Assembly: GCF_003675385.1 (NCBI RefSeq)
Contig: NZ_RCWZ01000003.1
Span: 310,001-374,000 of the forward strand
From: Mucilaginibacter kameinonensis
GTDB taxonomy: Bacteria > Bacteroidota > Bacteroidia > Sphingobacteriales > Sphingobacteriaceae
DNA length: 64,000 nt
Direction of reading: 5' to 3'
In this document: in pieces, positions 42,218 through 49,860 of the stretch
Position numbering within the stretch: position 1 is the first letter of the stretch
How the letters are laid out: each line of letters opens with the position of its first letter
The notes under the pieces: generated by a model
Seen by the model: only the letters and a program-made list of their open reading frames with translations
What the model was told of the DNA's origin: nothing
Database searches by the model: none
Made by a program: the position numbers and the translations under genes

Positions 42218-43072
42218 ATGTTATCCAGATTATCTACACCACCACTAAGCGTATTACGCCGGACAACTCTGATCTTTGTATCAATCATTACGTTTGTCCA
42301 TGTCCGGGCGCAGCAATCTCCGCCCCAGTCCAAGTCAGGTTCCAGCTTCAGTGCAAAGCTCATTAACATTGAAGCGGCCACTAACGAAACCTTTCGTTAC
42401 AGCACGACGTTGCGGAACGGATCCGATGCGGCGCATGTATATGACTTACAGACCAATCTCCCGGCGGGTTGGGTCATCACTTTTAAAGTCGAAAGCAGCC
42501 AGGTAACTTCAATCAATATTGATCGCGGCAAATCACAGGATATCTCAGTTGAGGTTAATGCATCGCCGGAGGCCAGACCAGGGAAATATAAAATTCCAAT
42601 TCACGCCATAACCGGTAAAGATACCATTGCTCTGACGCTCGAAGCAGTGGTCAAAGGTACATACAGCTTAAGCTTAACTACCCCGACTGGAAGATTGAGT
42701 GAAGAGGTTACATCAGGAAGCCAAAAACAGCTTCAGTTGGTTGTAAAAAATTCCGGTACCTTATCCCTGAACAATATCAACCTATCCAGTCAATTGCCGG
42801 CTGGATGGGAGGCAACTTTCGAGCCTTCCAATATCAATGAGATAAAACCGTCAAATTCTCGGAACGTTATATTGACCCTTAAGGTCCCGGATAAGACACT
42901 TGTCGGTGACTACGCTGCTACTTTCACGGCTTCCAATAGCAGTACAAATTCCCAGGTATCCTTCAGGCTGGCCGTTAAAACATCCCTTCTGGCTGGCTGG
43001 ATAGGTATGGTCGTTATTCTCCTTGCCGTCGGTATCGTTTATTACCTCATTCGTAAATATGGAAGAAGATAA
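42218..43072 (+). CDS. Secreted/membrane-anchored NEW3-domain protein of an ABC exporter locus
   Basis: A 284-residue protein with an N-terminal signal segment (about 15-32, TLIFVSIITFVHVRA), two tandem beta-sandwich domains of the NEW3/alpha-galactosidase-associated type (about 50-150 and 150-250; repeated motifs NLPAGWVITF and QLPAGWEATFEPS), and a C-terminal membrane helix (about 258-280) with a basic end. It lies 12 bases before an ABC ATPase and permease. This trio is recurrent in Bacteroidota and related phyla, where the NEW3 protein is thought to be an extracytoplasmic partner of the ABC complex. Substrate unknown. Confidence 0.78.
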   Translation: MLSRLSTPPLSVLRRTTLIFVSIITFVHVRAQQSPPQSKSGSSFSAKLINIEAATNETFRYSTTLRNGSDAAHVYDLQTNLPAGWVITFKVESSQVTSINIDRGKSQDISVEVNASPEARPGKYKIPIHAITGKDTIALTLEAVVKGTYSLSLTTPTGRLSEEVTSGSQKQLQLVVKNSGTLSLNNINLSSQLPAGWEATFEPSNINEIKPSNSRNVILTLKVPDKTLVGDYAATFTASNSSTNSQVSFRLAVKTSLLAGWIGMVVILLAVGIVYYLIRKYGRR

Positions 43073-43084
43073 TTTTCTGTACGC

Positions 43085-44059
43085 ATGAAAGATCCTGTTA
43101 TACAACTAAGATCCCTAACGAAACGTTATGGCAATCACCTCGCGGTCGATAATTTGAACCTTCAAGTCCATAAAGGAGAAATATTCGGACTGCTTGGACC
43201 CAATGGCGCTGGAAAAACCACCAGCATACTCATGATGCTGGGTCTAACCGAACCAACAAGCGGAACAGCTACGGTTTGTGGATATAACGCGACGAGTGAT
43301 GCCATAAAAGTAAAAAAGAAGGTAGGCTACATGCCTGACAGCGTCGGCTTTTATGATCACATGACGGCGTTGGATAACCTGCTTTATATCGGAAGGCTTA
43401 ATGGCCTGCCTGAGCGGCAGCTTAAAGACAAAGCAGTACGGGTACTTGACGTAGTCGGACTAGCTGAAGCGGGAATGAAAAAGACCGCCACCTTTTCCAG
43501 AGGGATGAAACAGCGCCTGGGTTTGGCCGATTTGCTCATAAAGGACCCGGAGGTGATCATCTTAGATGAGCCTACTCTTGGTATTGATCCTACCGGCGTA
43601 AAAGATTTTTTGGCACTGATCAGAAAGTTGAGCCGGGAACAAGGCCTGACGGTTTTACTTTCCTCGCACCATTTACATCATGTCCAGCAGGTCTGTGACC
43701 GCGTCGGAATATTTGTGGAGGGGCGGGTTTTAGCAGAAGGTAACCAGGCAAGCTTAGCCCAGCAATTATTTGGCAAAAACGGCTACATGACCTCGATTGT
43801 CGTGGAAAACGACTTACCTCATCCCTGGCCGCTTGAAGCGATACTGAAAGCCTGGGAGGCCATCGATGACATTTCCTATCAAGGCAACACGATTGAGTTC
43901 AGGTGCTGCCGGAATATAACTCCGGCCCTGGTGCGTTTCTTCGTTGAAAATGATTGCAACATTATCAGTGTAAATCAAAAGAATTATGAACTTGACGATA
44001 TTTATCAAAAATATTTTGAAACCGGCACAAGTAAAAGAGATTACAAAAAAACAGTCTGA
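43085..44059 (+). CDS. ABC transporter ATP-binding protein
   Basis: A 324-residue ATPase with Walker A LGPNGAGKTTS (about 37-47), ABC signature FSRGMKQRLGLADLL (about 140), Walker B VIILDEPTLGID and the switch His in SSHHLHHV. It has a C-terminal extension of about 90 residues typical of the CcmA/NatA-like subfamily used for multidrug or Na export. It sits between the NEW3 protein and the permease, whose likely start overlaps its end by 74 bases. Confidence 0.9.
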   Translation: MKDPVIQLRSLTKRYGNHLAVDNLNLQVHKGEIFGLLGPNGAGKTTSILMMLGLTEPTSGTATVCGYNATSDAIKVKKKVGYMPDSVGFYDHMTALDNLLYIGRLNGLPERQLKDKAVRVLDVVGLAEAGMKKTATFSRGMKQRLGLADLLIKDPEVIILDEPTLGIDPTGVKDFLALIRKLSREQGLTVLLSSHHLHHVQQVCDRVGIFVEGRVLAEGNQASLAQQLFGKNGYMTSIVVENDLPHPWPLEAILKAWEAIDDISYQGNTIEFRCCRNITPALVRFFVENDCNIISVNQKNYELDDIYQKYFETGTSKRDYKKTV

Positions 44060-45008
44060 AGCAGGTGCATTCGCCGTGATGCTGAGCAAGGAAATAACCG
44101 ACCACATTCGCAGCTGGCGCTTCGTCGTTCTGATAGCGCTGATTGTGTTAACATTTATTGCGGCCATGTATAGCTCGCTTTCGAACATCATGCCGATTAC
44201 CGGAAATTCACATGATCCGGACCACAATTTACTTTATCTCAAACTGCTGACGGTAACAGATAACTCGATCCCTCCTTTTCATATCTTTTTAAGCTTCTTA
44301 GCACCATTGCTGGGTATTGGCCTGGGCTTTGATGCGATTAATTCAGAAAAGAATAACGGAACGCTTATACGGCTGATGGCCCAGCCGGTTTACCGGGACA
44401 ATCTGCTGCTCGCAAAATTTAGCAGCGCGTTGCTTATCATAAGCAGCTTATTTATTGTTCTTGCATTGCTGATGATCGGTGCCGGCCTCATTTTAACGGG
44501 CGTAAGGATGGAGCCCGATGAATTGTTTCGGATCGGAGGGTTTGTTTTCATCACCATCACCTACGTCGCTTTCTGGCTCAGTTTATCGATGATGCTTTCC
44601 ATTGTATTCAGACAGACTGCGACTTCGGCGATCACAGCAATAGGGCTTTGGCTTTTTTTTACGATATTTTACCAGATTATCGTTAACCTGTTCCTAAGAT
44701 CGCTGCTACCTGACACATCGCAGCTCACGCAAGAGCAGGCGATCAGTTACAACGATATGGTGTTGAATATTCTGCGGATATCACCTAACCAGCTATATAC
44801 TGATTCTGTTACAACCTTACTAATGCCATCGGTACGCAGTCTGGGCCCGCTGACAATGGAGCAAATGGCGGGGGCGATTCCATCCCCGCTACCGTTCACG
44901 CAAAGCCTGATGATCGTATGGCCACAGTTTAGCGGGCTACTAGCCTGTATGACCTGCTGTTTCGCGTTGGCTTATTGTCTTTTCATGCGCCGGGAGGTAA
45001 GAAGTTGA
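43986..45008 (+). CDS. ABC-2 type permease subunit
   Basis: A 340-residue membrane protein of the ABC-2/NosY-like family with about six helices: around residues 47-65, 102-120, 145-172, 185-208, 213-235 and 310-330. The motif VMLSKEITDHIRSWRFVVLI near the start is characteristic. The ATG at 43986 lies inside the ATPase gene; the next candidate ATG at 44079 starts exactly at the LSKEI motif. Relatives often have a short N-terminal extension like this one, so the longer form is kept, but the start is uncertain. Confidence 0.85.
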   Translation: MNLTIFIKNILKPAQVKEITKKQSEAGAFAVMLSKEITDHIRSWRFVVLIALIVLTFIAAMYSSLSNIMPITGNSHDPDHNLLYLKLLTVTDNSIPPFHIFLSFLAPLLGIGLGFDAINSEKNNGTLIRLMAQPVYRDNLLLAKFSSALLIISSLFIVLALLMIGAGLILTGVRMEPDELFRIGGFVFITITYVAFWLSLSMMLSIVFRQTATSAITAIGLWLFFTIFYQIIVNLFLRSLLPDTSQLTQEQAISYNDMVLNILRISPNQLYTDSVTTLLMPSVRSLGPLTMEQMAGAIPSPLPFTQSLMIVWPQFSGLLACMTCCFALAYCLFMRREVRS

Positions 45009-45160
45009 TAATTTAAATACCTCTCCTACAGCGAGAACATGGGCGGCGCTATTTCACGCTAACGAATTTTTAATGTCCGAGCGATGTCCGCAATTACAGG
45101 CGCGCTGGTAAACCCAATTTAAACTCTTAATTATATTGGGTGGGTACAAGCTGTTAAAAT

Positions 45161-45192
45161 AAAACAGGGGTTACAAATTGTAACCCTGTTTT
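45161..45192. terminator. Bidirectional terminator between the ABC operon and ssb
   Basis: AAAACAGGGGTTAC pairs with GTAACCCTGTTTT (one bulged G) around a short loop, with T-rich sequence after it on the plus strand and a matching T-run on the minus strand. It lies between convergent transcription units, so it can stop both. Confidence 0.8.
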
Positions 45193-45276
45193 AATAATAA
45201 GAAATTCCGCAAAGTAATGGCAGTAGTGCAGTCTGCAAAAAAATTACAGCCTGGTTCCAAAAAGTTTAGGTCAGGA

Positions 45277-45597
45277 TCAGGTCAGTATTTCGAAATGGTC
45301 TGCTGCAATTTCTGTTACATATCTTTTAATTCCAGATCGATCCGTAAAATTACGGGTACGGAGCTTACCTTCGATATACACCAATTGCCCTTTTATCAGT
45401 TGTACCGAACTTTCTGCGATGGATCGCCACATGACAATATTATGCCATTCGGTGACCACTTGTTGCTGGTCACCTTTGCAAATCATTTCCGAGGTAACCA
45501 AAGGGAAGGATGCGACAGCGTCGCCGTTATCAAGATGACGTAAATCCGGACCTTTACCTAAATGACCAATCAAAAACACCTTATTAATACCAGACAT
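45277..45597 (-). CDS. ssb: Single-stranded DNA-binding protein (SSB family), second copy
   Basis: A 106-residue OB-fold protein starting MSGINKVFLIGHLGKGPDLR, with TEWHNIVMWRSIAESSVQLI and KGQLVYIEGKLRTRNF. As with the copy at 11207-11569, there is no C-terminal acidic interaction tip (it ends HFEILT), so it is probably an accessory SSB. The ATG at 45597 matches the family start; an in-frame ATG 3 codons upstream is also possible. A bidirectional terminator lies about 85 bases after the stop. Confidence 0.88.
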   Translation of the reverse strand: MSGINKVFLIGHLGKGPDLRHLDNGDAVASFPLVTSEMICKGDQQQVVTEWHNIVMWRSIAESSVQLIKGQLVYIEGKLRTRNFTDRSGIKRYVTEIAADHFEILT

Positions 45598-45637
45598 ATT
45601 CAGCAATTAACATAAAAACAAACAAATTAGCAGTGAA

Positions 45638-45860
45638 ATGTTTGAATACCAATATATTTTTAGCGCAATTCTTGTAAAAGAACAGATCGGAGAATTATTA
45701 CGGCAAGAAAATATTTTATTACAATGAGAACAAGTTACAGCAACTTATTCAACATTTGTTGCTGCGTGATTCGATAATATGGACTTATGAATCTGAAAAA
45801 TCGCTTCTGGTTTTTGCCGGCCTGAAAAGTATCGGCTGTAATCTCTTTGATATCATTTAA
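45638..45860 (+). pseudogene. Small unidentified gene split by a frameshift
   Basis: From ATG 45638 one frame gives MFEYQYIFSAILVKEQIGEL and LRQENILLQ, then TGA near 45725. A shifted frame overlapping this stop reads NENKLQQLIQHLLLRDSIIW and SEKSLLVFAGLKSIGCNLFD to TAA at 45858. Both parts have the look of one soluble protein of about 74 residues broken by a single-base indel near 45710. No family was recognised. Confidence 0.4.
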
Positions 45861-46093
45861 TCTTTTTGAAGATCCGCAGTATTGCCTGTTTCGGTTTGAC
45901 CGGATATACGAACGAAAAATGATATGAATGCGTTCATTGTTCCGGCGCCAGCCAACGTTATATAATCCTTGTTCAGCGGATTCAAAAAAGAATCATCGGT
46001 CAACGGATCAAAATAGACGCGTCTCGCTTGTCTCCCTGAATGAACAGCCCCAGCGAGTCTTCTAGCAAAACGCCGACCTATTGCTGTGTTCAT
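45857..46093 (-). CDS. Small basic protein of unknown function
   Basis: A 78-residue ORF (starts MNTAIGRRFARRLAGAVHSG) with a hydrophobic middle (ITLAGAGTMNAFISFFVRIS) that could be one membrane span. It is linked to the upstream 86-residue gene by an ATGA overlap, the best support for it. No family recognised. The end overlaps the end of the plus-strand remnant by a few bases. Confidence 0.4.
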   Translation of the reverse strand: MNTAIGRRFARRLAGAVHSGRQARRVYFDPLTDDSFLNPLNKDYITLAGAGTMNAFISFFVRISGQTETGNTADLQKD

Positions 46094-46350
46094 AAGAAAT
46101 CTCTTAAAACCTTTGCTGGCCGTATATTGCGCTCAGAACTTATGACCGCGCAATGAAGTGCGTCACTATTATACTTTAACCAGTCCTCTAAAAAATGCAG
46201 GAAGAACGCCCAGATCGGCTGAGGCAGTTTGCACTTATTCCCGGTGATGATATGTAGTTCCCCAAGGGTTTTAAGACAAACATTGGAACACGTGATAAAT
46301 CGTAGCGTCTCAGCGATGATTTCGGCAATAACTTCATCCTTTTTCTCCAC
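46090..46350 (-). CDS. Small protein of unknown function, GTG start
   Basis: An 86-residue protein that begins at GTG 46350 (EKKDEVIAEIIAETLRFIT) and contains several Cys and aromatic residues (CKLPQPIWAFFLHFLEDWL). It overlaps the 78-residue gene by ATGA. Soluble and helical in character; no domain recognised. Confidence 0.45.
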   Translation of the reverse strand: MEKKDEVIAEIIAETLRFITCSNVCLKTLGELHIITGNKCKLPQPIWAFFLHFLEDWLKYNSDALHCAVISSERNIRPAKVLRDFL

Positions 46351-46408
46351 CAGCCACTAACGCAGGTTTACTAACTCCTTTTACAGGCGCTCTATCCGTT
46401 AAATATAG

Positions 46409-46954
46409 CTACACGCATGATATGCAGCTATACGCATGGTCTAATGCTTTTTTCCGCAAAGCAGTGCTGCCTTTATCCATACGCTGTAATAATCGGATTT
46501 TTCGCTTCAGGTAACGTTTCGCTTTTTCAGGCTCATATCGTAGCTTCCAGTCCATATTGTATAATAGATCCGCATATTTGATGGTTTGTGCAGTGGCGCT
46601 AACCTTACTCAGTCGCTTGTTCTCTTTTCGCCGTCGTTCTCTCTTGCTTAGTTTAGGGAAAGCTCCACTTGTATACTTATCAGTCAATTCAAGTACTAAA
46701 ACCATAATAGTATTTATTTCCGCTAAACTGTAGGCACAGGAGGACAAAGCATCGATCAATTCAACATCGGTACAAATATGATCTTCGAGCATATCATGGC
46801 ACAGGCCCGCTTCATAACCGAATACCGCGTAATTTGCTGCAATTTCGGCAACCGCCATTACGTGATCAATATAGGGCACATCACTTACGGGAATGATCTT
46901 TCCTCCATATTTTTTCTTCACCCAATTCAATAGAAATTCTGATTTACTAATCAT
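46409..46954 (-). CDS. HD-domain protein resembling the hydrolase part of RelA/SpoT
   Basis: A 181-residue protein with HD-type motifs: the first His in VPYIDHVMAVAEIAANY (about 30), the HD-like pair in GLCHDMLEDHI (about 51-61) and a late Asp in TIKYADLLYNMDW (about 138). This order resembles the small (p)ppGpp- or nucleotide-hydrolysing HD proteins. A basic stretch (KRERRRKENKR) lies in between. It is a single gene on the minus strand. The actual substrate is not predictable from the sequence. Confidence 0.7.
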   Translation of the reverse strand: MISKSEFLLNWVKKKYGGKIIPVSDVPYIDHVMAVAEIAANYAVFGYEAGLCHDMLEDHICTDVELIDALSSCAYSLAEINTIMVLVLELTDKYTSGAFPKLSKRERRRKENKRLSKVSATAQTIKYADLLYNMDWKLRYEPEKAKRYLKRKIRLLQRMDKGSTALRKKALDHAYSCISCV

Positions 46955-47005
46955 CCTTTCACCAAAACATCCTGTATCCCGGCTTGTTGCAAAAATGTTT
47001 TTTTT

Positions 47006-47720
47006 ATGGTGGGGCGGGTAGTTTGCAATTATCCATACCTAAGCGCGAATTTCCTTAAGTTCATGCAGACCTGGCGAGGCTGAGCTGTTGCGCGCTGCTA
47101 AAGAACAGTCTGGAAGTGAACCGTTCTTTTTAAAAACTGCCGAGAGCGAAAACTATCAACAGGTGGGTTGAGGAAGTTCCGCCTGGCTTTCGGTTCTTTT
47201 AAATTATGGAAGGAGATCACGCGTCAAAAGAACTTGCTGTTTTCTTTAGCTGCCTTAACAGAGTTTATGAACGCGATATCGCCTGCTAAGAAGAGACAGG
47301 GGACCTTACTGATCAAGTTTCCGCCCGGTGTGAACTACCAGGCGTCAGCCCAGTTAGATGAATTACTGGGCATGTTAACAAGTACTGATTGGCCATTGGG
47401 GGTCGAATTTCGTCTCCCCTCGTGGCATAACGGCCATACATATGAATTACTAAACAGGTACCAGGCTTGCAGCGTTTTACAGGATGTGCCTGCTTCTGCC
47501 TTCCCAACGGAACTGAAGGTGGACAATTAGATTTACCTTTGGTTTCATGGGCCAGGGCCGATACAAGGGCAATTACGGTGTTGATTTTTTTTTCGAGTAT
47601 GCAACCTGTACCCGGGAATGGATAAATGAGGGAAAAACTGTTTATGCTTATTTCAATAATACAGCGGGTGCTGCGCTGTAAAACCTGCCATCCTCAAAAC
47701 GTTTCCTTGTCCAACCTTAA
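47006..47720 (+). pseudogene. DUF72 protein, multiply broken
   Basis: Fragments of a DUF72 protein occur in order but in different frames: GSLQLSIPKREFP near 47018, LKNSLEVNRSF then stop, KLPRAKTINRWVEEVPPGFR, a shift, FKLWKEITRQKNLL through LLIKFPPGVNYQASAQLDEL and LGVEFRLPSWHN to a TAG at 47528, then GRYKGNYGVDFFFEYA and VYAYFNNTAGAAL in another frame, ending in TAA where the family has Glu (AALENL). At least four indels and several stops are present. The intact paralogue is at 13498-14238. Confidence 0.85.
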
Positions 47721-47781
47721 CTTGTAATCATGTCCATTAAAAGACGTGTTAATTCTATAGAAATATCCGAGTCATAACTGA

Positions 47782-47910
47782 TCATTCCAGCCGTGAGTTT
47801 TTGACTTGTATTTTAACCGTTCTTTTTAAAATACTACCGAATATCAGCCAACAGGCTGTACCAGCCGTCAATGAAACTAATAGGATAGTTGATGTGGAAA
47901 TTCTTTTCAT
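47782..47910 (-). CDS. Possible 42-residue single-span membrane protein
   Basis: MKRISTSTILLVSLTAGTAC followed by WLIFGSILKRTVKIQVKNSR forms one hydrophobic helix with basic ends, in a stretch otherwise without genes. It lies 11 bases downstream of the 53-residue ORF on the same strand. No ribosome binding site is seen and no family is known, so this is tentative. Confidence 0.3.
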   Translation of the reverse strand: MKRISTSTILLVSLTAGTACWLIFGSILKRTVKIQVKNSRLE

Positions 47911-47921
47911 GGTAAACTAAG

Positions 47922-48083
47922 TCAGGCAATGAATCCATTATTGGGTGTAAATACTTTGGGATTATTTTTTAAGAATTGACGTGGTGTGCCCGCAAAAATA
48001 GTCGCGTCACCGTCTATAAATAACTTCGAAACTGAACTTTCAACAACGGTTTTTGCTTTAGGGATCAACTTGAGGATTTTCAT
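47922..48083 (-). CDS. Possible 53-residue protein of unknown function
   Basis: An ORF starting MKILKLIPKAKTVVESSVSK and ending PNNGFIA, with plausible protein composition (LFIDGDATIFAGTPRQFLK). It is divergent from the DUF2383 gene at 48202 and sits just before the small membrane ORF. Support comes only from composition and arrangement. Confidence 0.35.
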   Translation of the reverse strand: MKILKLIPKAKTVVESSVSKLFIDGDATIFAGTPRQFLKNNPKVFTPNNGFIA

Positions 48084-48201
48084 AATTATTAATTAGCGAT
48101 TATCATACCATAAATAATTTCTTTATAATTAATTTTAATTAAAACCATCAAGCTCTCGGGACGTTGTATCAGATAGTAAATGTTCTATTAAAATCAAACC
48201 T

Positions 48202-48651
48202 ATGGAAACCAAAACAACTTCAGTTCTTAACGAACTGATCGAGATCAACAATGACCGGATAGCCGGTTTTGAGAAAGCGATAGCAGATATTAAAGACGAA
48301 AACGTTGACCTGAAAGAAATTTTTCAGCGATATGCAGCCCAAAGCCGCGAGAACAGCCAGGAACTTTCCGCATTGGTTGGCGCGGAAGGAGGTGAGGTGG
48401 AAACCGGAACAAGCGTTTCGGGCAGCCTGCACCGTGCATGGATAGACGTGAAATCCGTATTTGGTGGTAATACGCGCGAAAGCATTTTATCAGAAGCGGA
48501 ACGAGGAGAAGATGCTATCAAAAAAGCGTATCGTGACGCACTGGAAGATCCGGAGCTGAGTTCAAATGCCCGCGAGATCATTGGACGTCAGCAGAGTGGT
48601 GTAAACGCCGCTCACGACGAGGTAAAGGTTTTGCGTGACGCTTCGAAGTAA
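48202..48651 (+). CDS. DUF2383 / PA2169-family four-helix-bundle protein
   Basis: A 149-residue helical protein with the family start (VLNELIEINNDRIAGFEKAI), a middle segment SGSLHRAWIDVKSVFGGNTR and ESILSEAERGEDAIKKAYRD, and the late RQQSGVNAAHDEVKVLRD. Proteins of this family are ferritin-like bundles induced by general stress; no enzymatic role is established. A terminator follows 17 bases after the stop, so it is a single-gene unit. Confidence 0.85.
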   Translation: METKTTSVLNELIEINNDRIAGFEKAIADIKDENVDLKEIFQRYAAQSRENSQELSALVGAEGGEVETGTSVSGSLHRAWIDVKSVFGGNTRESILSEAERGEDAIKKAYRDALEDPELSSNAREIIGRQQSGVNAAHDEVKVLRDASK

Positions 48652-48667
48652 AAAAAACAGATTTCAG

Positions 48668-48695
48668 GAGCTGCCGAATGGCGGCTCTTTTTTTT
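48668..48695 (+). terminator. Rho-independent terminator after the DUF2383 gene
   Basis: GAGCTGCC and GGCGGCTC pair (one G-U) with loop GAAT, followed by a run of eight T. Confidence 0.85.
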
Positions 48696-48702
48696 AATAT
48701 CA

Positions 48703-49365
48703 ATGAAAGCATTATTTATCAATTGTACGCTTAAACGTGCGCCGAAATTCTCAAATACAGAAGCACTTGCCAAAAAAGCAGCTGGTCAGTTAAGGGAAAA
48801 AGGATTTGAAACAGAAATCATCAGGCTGAACGACTATAATGTGCTGACTGGAAACTCGTCCGATGAAGGCGACGGCGATGAATGGCCCGCCTTGCTTGAA
48901 AAGATCAGGGACTGCAGCATTTTTGTAATTGCCGCTCCTATATGGATGGGGCATCTCGCCTCTCCCGCCCAAAAAGTTATTGAACGCCTGGACGCGGTGT
49001 TTCGTGACAAAAACCTGATCGACGAAAAAACCGGCCAGTTCATGCCTTATAATAAAGTGGCAGGATGCCTGGTTACAGGCAATGAAGACGGTGCGCACAG
49101 TTGTGCGGCTCAGGTATTATGGTCCATGCAGGATGTAGGGTTTACGATCCCGCCAAATGCCAACGCCTATTGGGTAGGGCTGGCGGGCGGCGAAGACGAT
49201 TATGTAGAAGCCGGAGGCGAACGCTACTTCTATACGAACAAAAGTCTGCGATTTATGACGGAAAATCTATCCTGGTTCGCCAAATTGCTTGCGAAAAACC
49301 CTATTGAAACCAATTTATTGGAAGCCGAAGCCAGCGCCAGGGCTGAGAGTGACGAGGATAAATAA
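48703..49365 (+). CDS. NAD(P)H-dependent FMN reductase-like flavodoxin-fold protein
   Basis: A 220-residue flavodoxin-fold oxidoreductase. It starts with the FMN-phosphate loop INCTLKRAPKFSNTEALA, has a second FMN-contact region AAPIWMGHLASPAQKVIERL (about 84-103), and LVTGNEDGAHSCAAQVLWSM near residue 126. Such proteins reduce quinones or flavins and are often induced under oxidative stress. The start lies 7 bases after the T-run of the preceding terminator; no Shine-Dalgarno is seen. Confidence 0.85.
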   Translation: MKALFINCTLKRAPKFSNTEALAKKAAGQLREKGFETEIIRLNDYNVLTGNSSDEGDGDEWPALLEKIRDCSIFVIAAPIWMGHLASPAQKVIERLDAVFRDKNLIDEKTGQFMPYNKVAGCLVTGNEDGAHSCAAQVLWSMQDVGFTIPPNANAYWVGLAGGEDDYVEAGGERYFYTNKSLRFMTENLSWFAKLLAKNPIETNLLEAEASARAESDEDK

Positions 49366-49452
49366 GCGCTAATCTTGCTGATTCATCTTTAAATAGCAGA
49401 GGTATATTTCGTCCGCATAGGCATTTTCAACCGCGGTCAAGCGAATAATATG

Positions 49453-49860
49453 TCAGTGGGCTTTTGTGTCCGGTGTCTCCGGTGACGATAAATCTTCGAT
49501 CCGGTAAATGTCGTTTACATCGGTCCCGTATTATCATCGATATGGGCGTTTGCCCCTTTAATCTTTTTATGATCGCTTTTTTGAAGAATCCGGTGATCTT
49601 ACTGGCTTTAAGCGCAGGCATCCGGTCGTCTTGTACCGTCAATACCTTGTTATGCTGTTCTTCCGTATTCCGGAAGTATAGCTGCCCCGGTTGATAAAAA
49701 AACACGTTCGATATGCAAGCTATCACCAGCATCCCGCCTGAAATCGATGAATTGTTGTTTGAGGTCGCCAAGCTTTTCAGCTATGCCGAAAAAGAAATCA
49801 TGCTGTTCGACATTTCGTTTCGGAGCTTTTAGCCCCCAGTAAGACCATAAATAATTTCAT
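49453..49860 (-). pseudogene. DUF1543 protein, multiply frameshifted
   Basis: From ATG at 49858-49860 the frame gives MKLFMVLLGAK and then loses the family sequence. A shifted frame gives KRNVEQHDFFFGIAEKLGDL and SLHIERV. A third contains QLYFRNTEEQHNKVLTVQDD and KASKITGFFKKAI. Another gives GANAHIDDN, and the last DVNDIYRIEDLSSPETPDTK before TGA at 49453. These segments follow the order of DUF1543 proteins. At least four indels are needed. The start overlaps the stop of the FAD/NAD(P) gene by 4 bases, suggesting a former operon. Confidence 0.75.

Noticed and set aside
49464..49694. Plus-strand ORF of 76 codons rich in Cys and Leu
   Set aside because: Minus-strand DUF1543 fragments occupy the same bases in the correct order.
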